From assembly GCA_012799265.1 (NCBI GenBank), contig JAAZLP010000131.1, forward strand, positions 1-8,914: a DNA stretch of 8,914 bases. Reading direction: 5' to 3'. Origin of the DNA: Phyllobacteriaceae bacterium. GTDB taxonomy: Bacteria; Pseudomonadota; Alphaproteobacteria; Rhizobiales; Devosiaceae. Shown one piece after another: positions 1 to 6,313 of this stretch; within the stretch, counting starts at the first letter, position 1, and each line of letters starts with the position of its first letter. The position numbers and the translations under genes are program-made. Below the pieces are notes generated by a model. The model was not told the DNA's origin. It did no database searches and was given only the letters and a program-made list of their open reading frames with translations.

Positions 1-599
1 ATCGCGGTGCGCAACTCGTCCGCATTCTCGGCGGGCACGAAAATCCCGCCGGTGTTCTCGGCGATGCAGGCAAGCTGCTCGTGCTCCTCGCGCGAAAGAT
101 CAAAGCCAATCACATGCGCCGTAAAGGCCACCCCCTGCCGTTCGAGCTGCGCGGCCAGCGCACACGGATCAGCCTGGCAGGTCTCCACCCCGTCCGACAC
201 CAGAACGACCGTTGCCGGATTATCCCGGTAGGAGAGGAATTCGGCGGCCTGTTCGACCGCGGCGGTCAGCGGCGTGCGCCCCCGCGGCGTGATGGAATTG
301 ACGATTTCGAGAAACGCATCCTTTTCGACCGGTCCGGGCTCGACCATCAGTTCGATATCGGTGCAGTCGCCCGCCTGGCGATGCCCGTAGGCCAGCAGCC
401 CCAGATTGGTCGACTGCGGCCAGGTCTCGACAAGACCGGCCATCACGTCGCGGGCGATCTCGATCTTCGATACGCCCTCGATCTGCCCCCACATGGAGTT
501 CGATCCGTCATAGACGATCATCACATCGTCCGCTGCGGAGGCTGCGATCGGTGCGAGTCCGAACAGAGCAAACGATATGGCGGCAGCGATTGTTTTCAT
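1..599 (-). CDS. Secreted VWA-domain protein, C-terminus cut by window edge
   Basis: The reading frame enters from the left edge and starts at an ATG at 599-597, with GGAAG eight bases upstream; 199 full codons are present. Residues 1-22 are a typical Sec signal peptide: Lys2, a hydrophobic stretch, then an A-S-A cleavage site before Ala-Asp-Asp. From residue 26 the protein is a von Willebrand factor A domain. The metal-ion-dependent adhesion site is seen as D31-G-S33-N-S35, with Thr109 in TPLT and Asp136 in SDGVE. Such domains bind a divalent metal and mediate protein contacts, here in the periplasm or outside the cell. The family resembles the Ca-activated-channel-like VWA proteins of proteobacteria, but the partner is unknown. 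It lies downstream of the DUF805 gene on the same strand and looks chromosomal rather than part of the mobile element. Confidence 0.9.
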   Translation of the reverse strand, partial: MKTIAAAISFALFGLAPIAASAADDVMIVYDGSNSMWGQIEGVSKIEIARDVMAGLVETWPQSTNLGLLAYGHRQAGDCTDIELMVEPGPVEKDAFLEIVNSITPRGRTPLTAAVEQAAEFLSYRDNPATVVLVSDGVETCQADPCALAAQLERQGVAFTAHVIGFDLSREEHEQLACIAENTGGIFVPAENADELRTA

Positions 600-672
600 G
601 CGATTGGCTTCCGAGGGTTGGCATTGACCAGGGTTTCCAGCACGGCAGGCTACCGTGGGTCGAAACGGGTGT

Positions 673-692
673 CCCCCTTCGTTTGAAGGGGG
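673..692. repeat. Perfect 8-bp stem-loop between DUF805 and VWA genes
   Basis: CCCCCTTC and GAAGGGGG pair perfectly around a GTTT loop. It lies 37 bases beyond the DUF805 stop and 74 bases before the VWA start, so on the minus strand it could end DUF805 transcription or sit in the VWA leader. No run of T follows the stem on the minus strand, so a classical intrinsic terminator is not supported. A related hairpin lies at 1352-1376. Confidence 0.5.
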
Positions 693-728
693 TGAACGGA
701 TAATCGGCCACGCAAGACCGGGATGAGG

Positions 729-1223
729 TCAGCCAGGAACGGCCTGCCGATCATCGCCTGCGAGCGGGTCCGAACCATAACCATTGGGGCCGCTGGTTCC
801 CTTGAGGAAGCCAAGCGTCACCAGCGCCCAGATCGCAACGCCGAGAACGACTAGGTTGAGAATCCAGCCGAGCGTGTTCGGCATGTGGATGCTGTGCCCG
901 GCGATAGTCTGATAGCTACCTGTGATGCCGAGGAGATCGCCTGCCTGCGAGACGAGGCCGGGCGCGATAAAGACGGCCATGAGCAGACCGGACTTGCCCC
1001 GGTCGTGGAGGCGCTTCACGCCAAGAGCAACGCCGGGATACAGAAACGCCAGTGACAGGATCAGCCCGGCAAGCGCGCCAATAGTCGCGTTCGCAGCCGA
1101 GATCGGCATCAGGACAGCAAATGAGATGACTATTGCGATCACGAAAAGGATCAGACTGGCAATCCAGAATGGCTTGCGATTGATGCGCCCTTCAAATGAG
1201 GTGTAGAGATAACGGAAATCCAT
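729..1223 (-). CDS. DUF805 family inner-membrane protein
   Basis: This 164-residue protein carries the DUF805 hallmarks. They are an N-terminal F-E-G-R-I-N-R-K-P-F-W segment (residues about 10-20), V-K-R-L-H-D-R-G-K-S-G around residues 69-79, and a C-terminal G-T-x-G-x-N-x-Y-G-x-D-P near residues 142-154. Four hydrophobic segments are visible, at about 18-42, 47-68, 79-95 and 118-140, so it should be a polytopic inner-membrane protein. The length is normal for the family (E. coli YhaH/YhaI type). Its biochemical function is unknown; the family is common in bacteria and often lies near stress or envelope genes. The start is well supported by AAGGAGG six bases upstream of the ATG at 1223-1221. 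It is followed on the same strand by the VWA gene. It is probably a resident chromosomal gene bordering the mobile element. Confidence 0.93.
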   Translation of the reverse strand: MDFRYLYTSFEGRINRKPFWIASLILFVIAIVISFAVLMPISAANATIGALAGLILSLAFLYPGVALGVKRLHDRGKSGLLMAVFIAPGLVSQAGDLLGITGSYQTIAGHSIHMPNTLGWILNLVVLGVAIWALVTLGFLKGTSGPNGYGSDPLAGDDRQAVPG

Positions 1224-1508
1224 GTTCTGCCTCCTTTTCCTAACCTCTGGCTATACTGACGCCCGCACGCCGAGATATTTGCGGAATTAATGATTCTTTG
1301 TGAATCGGCAGGCCTCGACCAACCCAAACTAATTGACCGGAGAATCCGGCGCCCCCTTCGTTCAGAGGGGAAACGGTGAATCTATCGCCATCCCAAAGAG
1401 TCTGTGTGAGTGCAATGCAGATGACTTCGGCCGCAGAGACAAAGTTGCTATTTTGTGCGAAGGTGGCGGCTCTGCGATATGTGGTATCTCCGCACCGCCC
1501 GCCATCGG
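1224..1508. other. Non-coding gap between traD and DUF805; probable zone of the element's left end
   Basis: No convincing gene is seen. On the minus strand the gap carries the DUF805 ribosome site (1230-1236) and an A+T-rich stretch around 1275-1306 that could hold its promoter. There TTCACA and AAATAT are separated by 18 bases, a weak fit. A short inverted repeat GATTC-TTTGT-GAATC lies at 1292-1306. A G/C stem-loop of about six pairs lies at 1353-1370. By gene content, the change from mobile to ordinary chromosomal genes must occur in or near here, but I could not identify an attachment-site duplication with the right end. Confidence 0.4.
1352..1376. repeat. Stem-loop related to the one at 673-699
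   Basis: The first 11 bases, CCCCCTTCGTT, are identical to 673-683, and both copies end in AACGG, giving about 21 of 27 aligned positions identical with a two-base gap. The stem here is CCCCTT (1353-1358) against GGAGGGG-type pairing at 1365-1370, weaker than the first copy and including a T-G pair. Both copies have the same orientation and both lie in the leader of a minus-strand gene. This suggests a repetitive intergenic palindrome, but two copies are thin evidence. Confidence 0.35.
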
Positions 1509-1775
1509 TCACGTCCGATCTTGCTGCGTCTGCATTCTGTCGTTCGAGGCTGCCGGGCGATCTATCTCGAATCCCATCTTTCCGAGTTTTGTCCAGACGC
1601 CGCGAGTGTGTTCAGCGTCCTCACTCTTGAGCTTTTCGGCCATCCAGATCATTGCGCCGTAGATCATGGCGCGGTCATCGCCGGTCAGATTCACGATGCC
1701 CGCTTTGACGACGAGGCCACCGACTTCGATCAGGTGCCGTGTGCGCTTGCGGCGCTCTTTCTGCCAGTCGCGCAT
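1509..1775 (-). CDS. traD: Conjugal transfer protein TraD (Ti-type)
   Basis: An 88-residue basic protein starting M-R-D-W-Q-K-E-R-R-K-R. The core E-V-G-G-L-V-V-K-A-G (about residues 17-26) followed by D-D-R-A-M-I-Y-G-A is the signature of the small TraD proteins of Agrobacterium Ti-type transfer regions. These are not the coupling proteins called TraD in F plasmids. Their exact role is unclear; they accompany the relaxase as accessory transfer proteins. The frame stays open upstream to 1994, but that part overlaps traC and is low-complexity. I chose the ATG at 1775-1773 because it lies one base after the traC stop, which favours translational coupling. In Ti plasmids the order is traC-traD-traG; here no traG follows, and the next gene is DUF805. 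The C-terminal 25 residues are polar and unremarkable. Confidence 0.8.
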   Translation of the reverse strand: MRDWQKERRKRTRHLIEVGGLVVKAGIVNLTGDDRAMIYGAMIWMAEKLKSEDAEHTRGVWTKLGKMGFEIDRPAASNDRMQTQQDRT

Positions 1776-1776
1776 T

Positions 1777-2103
1777 TCATGCCGCGCTCGTGCCGCCTGA
1801 TGCCGGTTGCGCGCCGCCCGGTTGCGCCGGAGCGCCGCCAGTGTCGCGGTCAGGCGTTGGCGCAGATCGTCGCGATTTGCCGCGAAAGAACGCAGCGCCG
1901 CGTTTCGCCCATGCCTCCCTCTTTCCCGCATCGGTCGTTTCCGCCAGCACGACCAGCGCACCGGCCAGTTCGTCGGCGGTGAGCGCATCGGCACCCGTGG
2001 CGATCACCAGTTCGCCAAGGTGCTGCACCTTACGGGTTTTGAGTTCCCGCGCCTTGTCTTCCAGCGCCTTCAATTCCGCATCATAGTCTCGTGGTTTGCG
2101 CAT
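1777..2103 (-). CDS. traC: Conjugal transfer protein TraC-like (relaxase accessory)
   Basis: A 108-residue protein beginning M-R-K-P-R-D. A charged, probably helical N-terminal third (residues 5-25, rich in Lys, Glu and Arg) leads into L-G-E-L-V-I-A-T-G-A-D, a predicted helix that includes L-T-A-D-E-L-A-G-A-L, and K-R-E-A-W-A-K-R-G-A-A-F-F. This matches the layout of TraC-like proteins encoded next to Ti-type TraA, which are thought to help form the relaxosome at oriT. The last 30 residues are Gly/Pro/Ala-rich and probably disordered. The ATG at 2103-2101 is preceded by AAAGGA at seven bases; the upstream extension of the frame to 2208 lacks family similarity. The gene is divergent from traA, with oriT between them, as in Ti plasmids. 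Such genes are sometimes annotated as traD in sphingomonads, so the letter is less certain than the family. Confidence 0.75.
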   Translation of the reverse strand: MRKPRDYDAELKALEDKARELKTRKVQHLGELVIATGADALTADELAGALVVLAETTDAGKREAWAKRGAAFFRGKSRRSAPTPDRDTGGAPAQPGGAQPASGGTSAA

Positions 2104-2227
2104 TTCCGTTTCCTTTCCCGGTCGCAAGTGGTTGATGCGGTAAGGATAGTTGCGTGAGATGTGAAACGCAGTATTGTTGCCGGGACGGTCTGGCACGGCC
2201 CGGTCCATCCCGAGATTTTTTCGAGGG

Positions 2228-2255
2228 AGGGCGCGCTTATACGTCGTTCCGACGT
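2228..2255 (-). other. oriT: Origin of transfer (oriT), MobQ/Ti-type nick region
   Basis: On the minus strand the sequence TAAGCGCGCCCT (2239-2228) matches the RSF1010/R1162 nick core TAAGTGCG^CCCT, recalled from the literature, at 11 of 12 bases. The expected nick is between the bases complementary to 2232 and 2231. Immediately on its 5' side is a perfect inverted repeat, ACGTCG-GAA-CGACGT on that strand (2255-2241), the same arrangement as in RSF1010. The plus-strand reading AGGGCGCGCTTATACGTCG also resembles the Ti plasmid nick region. Its place between divergent traC and traA, 30 bases before the relaxase start, is the Ti arrangement. The TraA encoded alongside should be the cognate nickase. 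Nicking itself is inferred, not shown. Confidence 0.85.
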
Positions 2256-2284
2256 GCGCTTGGCCGTGCCAATGCTTGATCGCG

Positions 2285-5260
2285 ATGGCGATCTATCATC
2301 TTCACGTCAAGGTCATTGGCCGCAAGGCGGGAAGCAGCGCGGTGGCGTCCGCCGCTTACCGCTCGGCCTCGCGGATGCGCGACGAGCGCATCGACCGCGT
2401 GCAGGACTTTTCCAACAAGCGCGGCGTCGTCCATTCCGAAATCTTGCTGCCCGACAATGCACCCGAGCATCTTGGCGACCGCGAACGACTCTGGAATGAC
2501 GTTGAAGCGTTCGAGGTCAGGAAGGATGCCCAACTTGCCCGCGAGGTGGAGTTCGCCATTCCGCGCGAGATGACGCAGGCGCAGGGCATCGAGCTTGCCC
2601 GCGACTTCGCCCAAGCCGAGTTTGTCGATCAGGGCATGATCGCCGATCTGAATGTGCATTGGGACATCGGTGAAGATGGGATGCCGAAACCCCATGCCCA
2701 TGTCATGCTCACCATGCGCAGCGTGGACGAGAACGGTTTCGGCCCGAAGGTACGGGACTGGAACCGCACCGAGATGGTCGAACGCTGGCGTGAACGCTGG
2801 GCCGAGCATGTCAACGAGCGCCTTGCCGAACTCGACATTGACGCCCGCATCGACCATCGCAGCCTTGAAGCGCAGGGCATCGGGCTTGAGCCACAAAGCC
2901 AGATCGGCGCACCCGCGCAGCGCATCGAGGGTGAAGGCATCGAAGCGGCAGACCGTGCCGAGATGCACCGCGAGATCGCGCGCAACAATGGCGTGCGGAT
3001 CATTGCCGATCCTTCCGTGGCGCTGGACGCGATCACGCATCAGCAATCGACGTTCACGCGGCGCGACATGGCGATGTTCGCGCATCGGCACAGTGACGGC
3101 ATCGACCAGTTCAACGAGGTCATGGGCGCGATGCGCGGCTCGCCCGATCTGGTCGAACTTGGTCAGGATGCTTCGGGCAATGACCGCTTCACCACGCGCG
3201 AGATGATCGAGGCCGAACAGCGTTTGCACCGCGCGGCCGAGATGATGGCGGAGCGCGAACGCCATGAAGTGAACGACACCGAGAGAGAGGCCGCACTTGC
3301 GCGGGCCGAACAGCGCGGCCTTGTCCTGTCCGGCGAGCAGGCCGACGCGCTGGCACATGTCACGGACGGGCGCGACCTTGGCATCGTCGTTGGCTATGCT
3401 GGGACGGGAAAGAGCGCCATGTTGGGCGTGGCGCGCGAGGCATGGGAAGCATCGGGCTACGAGGTTCGCGGCGTCGCCCTGTCCGGTATTGCGGCCGAGA
3501 ATCTGGAAAGCGGATCAGGCATCGCGTCCCGCACCATCGCCAGCATGGAACATGGCTGGAAGAACGGGCGCGACATGCTCACCTCGCGTGACGTGCTTAT
3601 CATAGACGAGGCGGGCATGGTCGGCACGCGGCAGTTAGAGCGGGTGCTGTCCCATGCCGCCGGGGCTGGTGCAAAGGTCGTGCTGGTTGGCGATCCGCAG
3701 CAATTGCAATCCATCGAGGCGGGTGCGGCGTTCCGGTCGATCCATGACCGGCATGGTGGCGTCGAGATTCATGAAGTGCGCCGCCAGCACGAGGACTGGC
3801 AGCGTGACGCCACGCGCGATCTGGCGACCAGCAGGACCGGCGCGGCGATCCATGCCTATGACGCACACGACATGGTGCATTCCGCTGACACCCGCGAGCG
3901 GGCGCGGGACAATCTGATTGATCGTTGGGACCGCGACCGGCAGGCTTCGCCGGATGCCAGTCGCATCATCCTCGCCCATACCAATGCCGAGGTGCGCGAA
4001 CTCAACGAATCCGTCCGCGACCGAATGCGGGACGCGGGCGATCTAGGCGAAGACGTGCGCGTTACCGTCGAGCGGGGCGAGCGCAGCTTTGCCGCCGGGG
4101 ATCGCATCATGTTCCTGCAAAACGAGCGCGGGCTTGGCGTGAAGAACGGCACGCTCGGCACCATCGAGCAGATCAGCGTGCAGAGCATGACCGTGCAGAC
4201 CGATGATGGCCGGAATGTCGCCTTCGACCTGAAGGACTATAACAAGATTGACCACGGCTATGCCGCGACCATTCACAAGGCGCAGGGCATGACGGTGGAC
4301 CGCATCCATGTTCTGGCGACACCGGGCATGGATGCCCACGGCAGCTATGTCGCCTTGTCGCGCCACCGCGACGGCATGGACCTGCACTATGGCCGCGATG
4401 ACTTCGCTACGCAGGACAAGCTCATCAACACCCTGTCGCGCGACCGCGCCAAGGACATGGCGACGGATTACGACCCGACGCGGAGCTACGCCGAGCCGCG
4501 CGGCATCACCGTCCGCGAGCGCGATGTCGCGATTGAACATTCACGCGCGCCGGGCAATGCCCTCGACCGGATCGACGACATCATCTTCAGCGTGCGCGAG
4601 TCCCGTGACGGCGCAGAAGGGCCGGAAAGGGAGACAACCGGCACGGGGATAAAGCAGGAGATCGAGGCGGTAGCACAGGACACTGGAATAGACCCGGAAG
4701 ACGCCTTGCGCCACGCGCGCAGAATGGCGCTCATCCGTCATGCCCATGCCGTTGGCCAGATCTTCAACGCCGAGGATGCCGGGAGCAAGGCAAGCCCTTC
4801 GCAATGGGAAGAACTGGTCGATTCCCGCAGGGCATTCGATGAGGTGCGGCCCTATGGCTGGCAGGACGCGGAAGCGGCCTATGCCAAGGATGAGAGCCTT
4901 GCCCATGAGGCGGGATCGGGCAAGGTCAATCGCGCCATCCGCGCCCTGCAACTGGAAACCGAGATTCGCACCAGCCCGGAGCGTCGAGCCGACCGCTTTG
5001 TCGAACGCTTTCGCGACCTCAAACAGACTGGCGAGCGCCAATATGCGGCGGGCAACTATTCCGGCTATTACGCCGCCCGCGCCGAGATGGGCAACATGGC
5101 GATGAGTCTGGAACGCGATCCGCAGATGGAATCCCTGCTCGAAGGCCACAAGAAGCAACTCGGCATCAGCATGGATTTCGACTCAGGCATGAAGCTCGGG
5201 CGGCAACTCGCCCTCAGCCACGGCCTTGGTCGAGGCAGGGACTTGGGTATTGGAATGTAG
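2285..5260 (+). CDS. traA: Ti-type conjugative relaxase/helicase TraA
   Basis: This 991-residue bifunctional protein would nick oriT, stay linked to the 5' end and unwind the DNA for transfer. Residues 1-235 form the MobA/MobL (MobQ) relaxase domain. The likely catalytic Tyr25 lies in S-A-A-Y-R-S, and the metal-binding motif is H125-W-D127 ... P-H137-A-H139. Residues about 340-700 form a RecD/TraI-like helicase: Walker A GYAGTGKS (370-377), Walker B VLIIDEAGM (437-445), motif III VLVGDPQQLQ (466-475), A-T-I-H-K-A-Q-G-M-T (661-670) and Y-V-A-L-S-R-H-R (688-695). Residues 731-991 are helical, with no motif I can name. Length is close to Ti TraA (about 1100), and no frameshift is seen. The frame is open from 2174, but family proteins begin M-A-I-Y-H-L-H-V-K, so I chose 2285. 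There is no clear Shine-Dalgarno sequence before it; expression may be low or controlled by TraA at oriT. Confidence 0.95.
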   Translation: MAIYHLHVKVIGRKAGSSAVASAAYRSASRMRDERIDRVQDFSNKRGVVHSEILLPDNAPEHLGDRERLWNDVEAFEVRKDAQLAREVEFAIPREMTQAQGIELARDFAQAEFVDQGMIADLNVHWDIGEDGMPKPHAHVMLTMRSVDENGFGPKVRDWNRTEMVERWRERWAEHVNERLAELDIDARIDHRSLEAQGIGLEPQSQIGAPAQRIEGEGIEAADRAEMHREIARNNGVRIIADPSVALDAITHQQSTFTRRDMAMFAHRHSDGIDQFNEVMGAMRGSPDLVELGQDASGNDRFTTREMIEAEQRLHRAAEMMAERERHEVNDTEREAALARAEQRGLVLSGEQADALAHVTDGRDLGIVVGYAGTGKSAMLGVAREAWEASGYEVRGVALSGIAAENLESGSGIASRTIASMEHGWKNGRDMLTSRDVLIIDEAGMVGTRQLERVLSHAAGAGAKVVLVGDPQQLQSIEAGAAFRSIHDRHGGVEIHEVRRQHEDWQRDATRDLATSRTGAAIHAYDAHDMVHSADTRERARDNLIDRWDRDRQASPDASRIILAHTNAEVRELNESVRDRMRDAGDLGEDVRVTVERGERSFAAGDRIMFLQNERGLGVKNGTLGTIEQISVQSMTVQTDDGRNVAFDLKDYNKIDHGYAATIHKAQGMTVDRIHVLATPGMDAHGSYVALSRHRDGMDLHYGRDDFATQDKLINTLSRDRAKDMATDYDPTRSYAEPRGITVRERDVAIEHSRAPGNALDRIDDIIFSVRESRDGAEGPERETTGTGIKQEIEAVAQDTGIDPEDALRHARRMALIRHAHAVGQIFNAEDAGSKASPSQWEELVDSRRAFDEVRPYGWQDAEAAYAKDESLAHEAGSGKVNRAIRALQLETEIRTSPERRADRFVERFRDLKQTGERQYAAGNYSGYYAARAEMGNMAMSLERDPQMESLLEGHKKQLGISMDFDSGMKLGRQLALSHGLGRGRDLGIGM

Positions 5261-5364
5261 CCGTAGGCTGCTCCGGCCATTGGAGGGTCGTGAAATAGCG
5301 GTGTCAGGATGGAACCGGAAGGTTCAGAGAAAGCCTTTGTTGCTTCCCGAGATGGGGCCGGACC

Positions 5365-5435
5365 TGAACCGGGCAGTCAAGGCCGCAGCCGCTTCGCGGT
5401 GGCGCGTTCCGTGCCAGCCTTGACAGCCCGGTTCA
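5365..5435. repeat. Long inverted repeat, 19-bp arms with one mismatch
   Basis: TGAACCGGGCAGTCAAGGC (5365-5383) pairs with GCCTTGACAGCCCGGTTCA (5417-5435) at 18 of 19 positions; the one mismatch is A5375 against A5425. The 33-base loop contains a small CCGC-TTC-GCGG hairpin (5389-5399). After a short internal loop, GCCGG (5357-5361) can pair with CCGGC (5440-5444), extending the structure. It begins 104 bases after the traA stop. It could be a strong terminator, a structured RNA, or a protein-binding site. No T-run follows, so the terminator reading is not certain. Confidence 0.75.
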
Positions 5436-5474
5436 CGGCCCGGCAAAGCGTGAGGAAGCAAGTAAGGCTTGGTG

Positions 5475-5490
5475 GGAGCGTTGACGCTCC
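5475..5490. repeat. Small hairpin, 6-bp stem
   Basis: GGAGCG and CGCTCC pair around a TTGA loop. No T-run follows on the plus strand. It may cooperate with the larger upstream stem-loop in ending traA transcription, but no function is shown. Confidence 0.4.
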
Positions 5491-5753
5491 TCCTGCGCAG
5501 TAAGCGGCTTGATCGCGATCAGTTTCGTGAAGGTATGAGCCAGATCGAATCAGGCTACCGCGTCGGCCGGAATGGGTCTTCATCGAGGAAAACTGCCTGA
5601 GCGGGGATGGAGCGGCGGATTCTATCTTTTTCCCATTTACCGCCGATTGCACGCTACAGCACGACGACGCGAAAAATCTTCTTGCGCGCGCGTAACGTCT
5701 TGCTCTCACTGGATCAGGGGCATCCAGAAACAAGCAGCAGGAGGCAAGCTGCC

Positions 5754-5996
5754 ATGCCCGCACCAGACCGCATCATCCGTATGGAAACCGTTCGCGCCCG
5801 CACCGGCCTCTCCCGGTCCACCATCTACCGCAAGATCAAAGAGGGCACGTTCCCGCCCCAGCTCAGGATCAGCATCCACGGCGCGGGATGGCGGGAATCC
5901 GACATCAATAGCTGGGTTGCCAACCCCGTGACGTGGCGCGCCACCAATGACAACGAGGCCCCAGACGGAAAGGTGGCCAACCATGATGCCGGATGA
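5754..5996 (+). CDS. AlpA-family helix-turn-helix regulator/excisionase
   Basis: An 80-residue protein with the AlpA layout: R-I-I-R-M-E-T-V at the start (residues 6-13), a helix-turn-helix T-G-L-S-R-S-T-I-Y-R-K-I (17-28), E-G-T-F-P-P (30-35), and G-W-R-E-S-D-I-N-S-W (45-54). AlpA proteins are MerR-like DNA binders of prophages and integrative elements. In cryptic prophage CP4-57 AlpA activates the integrase region and promotes excision. Here it most likely controls the downstream serine recombinase or acts as a directionality factor (inference). The start is set by AGGAGG (5739-5744) nine bases upstream of the ATG, although the frame is open further 5'. The stop overlaps the next gene by 14 bases, so the two are cotranslated. 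The C-terminal tail T-N-D-N recalls a motif in its neighbour. Confidence 0.9.
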   Translation: MPAPDRIIRMETVRARTGLSRSTIYRKIKEGTFPPQLRISIHGAGWRESDINSWVANPVTWRATNDNEAPDGKVANHDAG

Positions 5997-6234
5997 CCCG
6001 CCCGAACCCGGCAGCTGCCCCATTCCCGCCAACGATAACGACGGTGCGGACGGTCCCGAACCCGAGGCGCTGCGCAAGGTCAACGCTGTCGCCCTCCGGC
6101 TTGCCCGCATCATTGGCCGCCGCATGGCGCGCGAGGATTTCGAGAAGGCCATGCACGCCGCAAATGACAACGTGCCATCCAAGAGCCGGACCGATGCCAG
6201 CGATCATCATTCCGGCGATGATGACGACCAATAG
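5983..6234 (+). CDS. Small acidic protein overlapping AlpA gene, function unknown
   Basis: An 83-residue product starting at the ATG-ATG at 5983 after AGGTGG (5971-5976), overlapping the AlpA gene by 14 bases. The frame is open from 5947, but the ribosome site favours 5983. Residues 1-30 are Pro/Asp/Glu-rich and probably disordered. Residues 28-60 look helical, with L-R-K-V-N-A-V-A-L-R-L-A-R-I-I-G-R-R-M-A-R-E-D-F read as a basic amphipathic helix. The end is a His/Asp-rich tail. The short motif A-N-D-N occurs twice (residues 16-19 and 60-63). Small proteins of this kind often accompany AlpA genes in sphingomonad and rhizobial islands, as I recall them. The tight overlap suggests a functional link with AlpA, perhaps as partner or modulator, but I assign no function. 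Confidence 0.65.
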   Translation: MMPDDPPEPGSCPIPANDNDGADGPEPEALRKVNAVALRLARIIGRRMAREDFEKAMHAANDNVPSKSRTDASDHHSGDDDDQ

Positions 6235-6258
6235 CGGCCGGGATTCTGGTCTTTTGCA

Positions 6259-6302
6259 TTGAAAGATTGGGATAGAGATGCTATCTAGATTGTGTATCTA
6301 GA
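6259..6302 (+). promoter_or_regulatory. vapBC promoter with overlapping palindromic operator
   Basis: TTGAAA (6259-6264) and TATCTA (6282-6287) are 17 bases apart, a good sigma70-type promoter. The perfect inverted repeat TCTAGAT-TGTGT-ATCTAGA (6284-6302) overlaps the -10 box and ends just before the vapB ribosome site (AAGGAG, 6302-6307). A palindrome placed so that a bound protein blocks RNA polymerase is the usual operator of autoregulated toxin-antitoxin operons, so VapB or the VapBC complex is the likely ligand (inference). Confidence 0.75.
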
Positions 6303-6313
6303 AGGAGATCGAC

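Larger units (their letters stand above)
5261..5753. other. 493-base gap between traA and the AlpA gene, structured and apparently non-coding
   Basis: Short open frames exist on both strands here, but none has a ribosome site, a family motif or convincing composition. What can be seen is structural: the long stem-loop at 5365-5435, a GGAGCG-TTGA-CGCTCC hairpin at 5475-5490, a perfect 12-base palindrome TGATCGCGATCA at 5510-5521, and an A+T-richer stretch at about 5625-5685 that may carry the AlpA promoter. I could not fix convincing -35 and -10 boxes. No tRNA or iterons were recognised. Confidence 0.5.

Noticed and set aside
81..686. Plus-strand 201-residue open frame opposite the VWA gene
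   Set aside because: The opposite strand has a signal peptide, a MIDAS motif and a ribosome site in a continuous frame; this one is its shadow.
1240..1512. Minus-strand 90-residue open frame between traD and DUF805
   Set aside because: It has no family motif or clear ribosome site, and it runs through the stem-loop at 1352-1376. Its start also overlaps the traD stop region. It looks like a chance frame.
1776..1994. Upstream extension of the TraD frame to 1994
   Set aside because: It lies entirely within traC in another frame and is Arg-rich. The ATG one base after the traC stop is the simpler start.
2174..2284. In-frame 37-residue N-terminal extension of TraA
   Set aside because: It would translate through the oriT nick region and lies upstream of the conserved M-A-I-Y-H-L-H-V-K relaxase start.
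2237..3358. Minus-strand 373-residue open frame inside traA
   Set aside because: It is the antisense shadow of the GC-rich relaxase coding region, whose plus-strand motifs are unambiguous.
2274..5519. Exact 13-base direct repeat GCTTGATCGCGAT at 2274-2286 and 5507-5519, the first touching the traA start codon
   Set aside because: About 40 million position pairs against 4^13 (67 million) possibilities make roughly one such match expected by chance in a window this long, so no shared regulatory site is claimed.
5377..5763. Minus-strand 128-residue open frame in the traA-alpA gap
   Set aside because: It crosses the long stem-loop and the palindrome, is rich in Arg/Ser/Cys without any motif, and has no supported start. 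I treat the region as non-coding.
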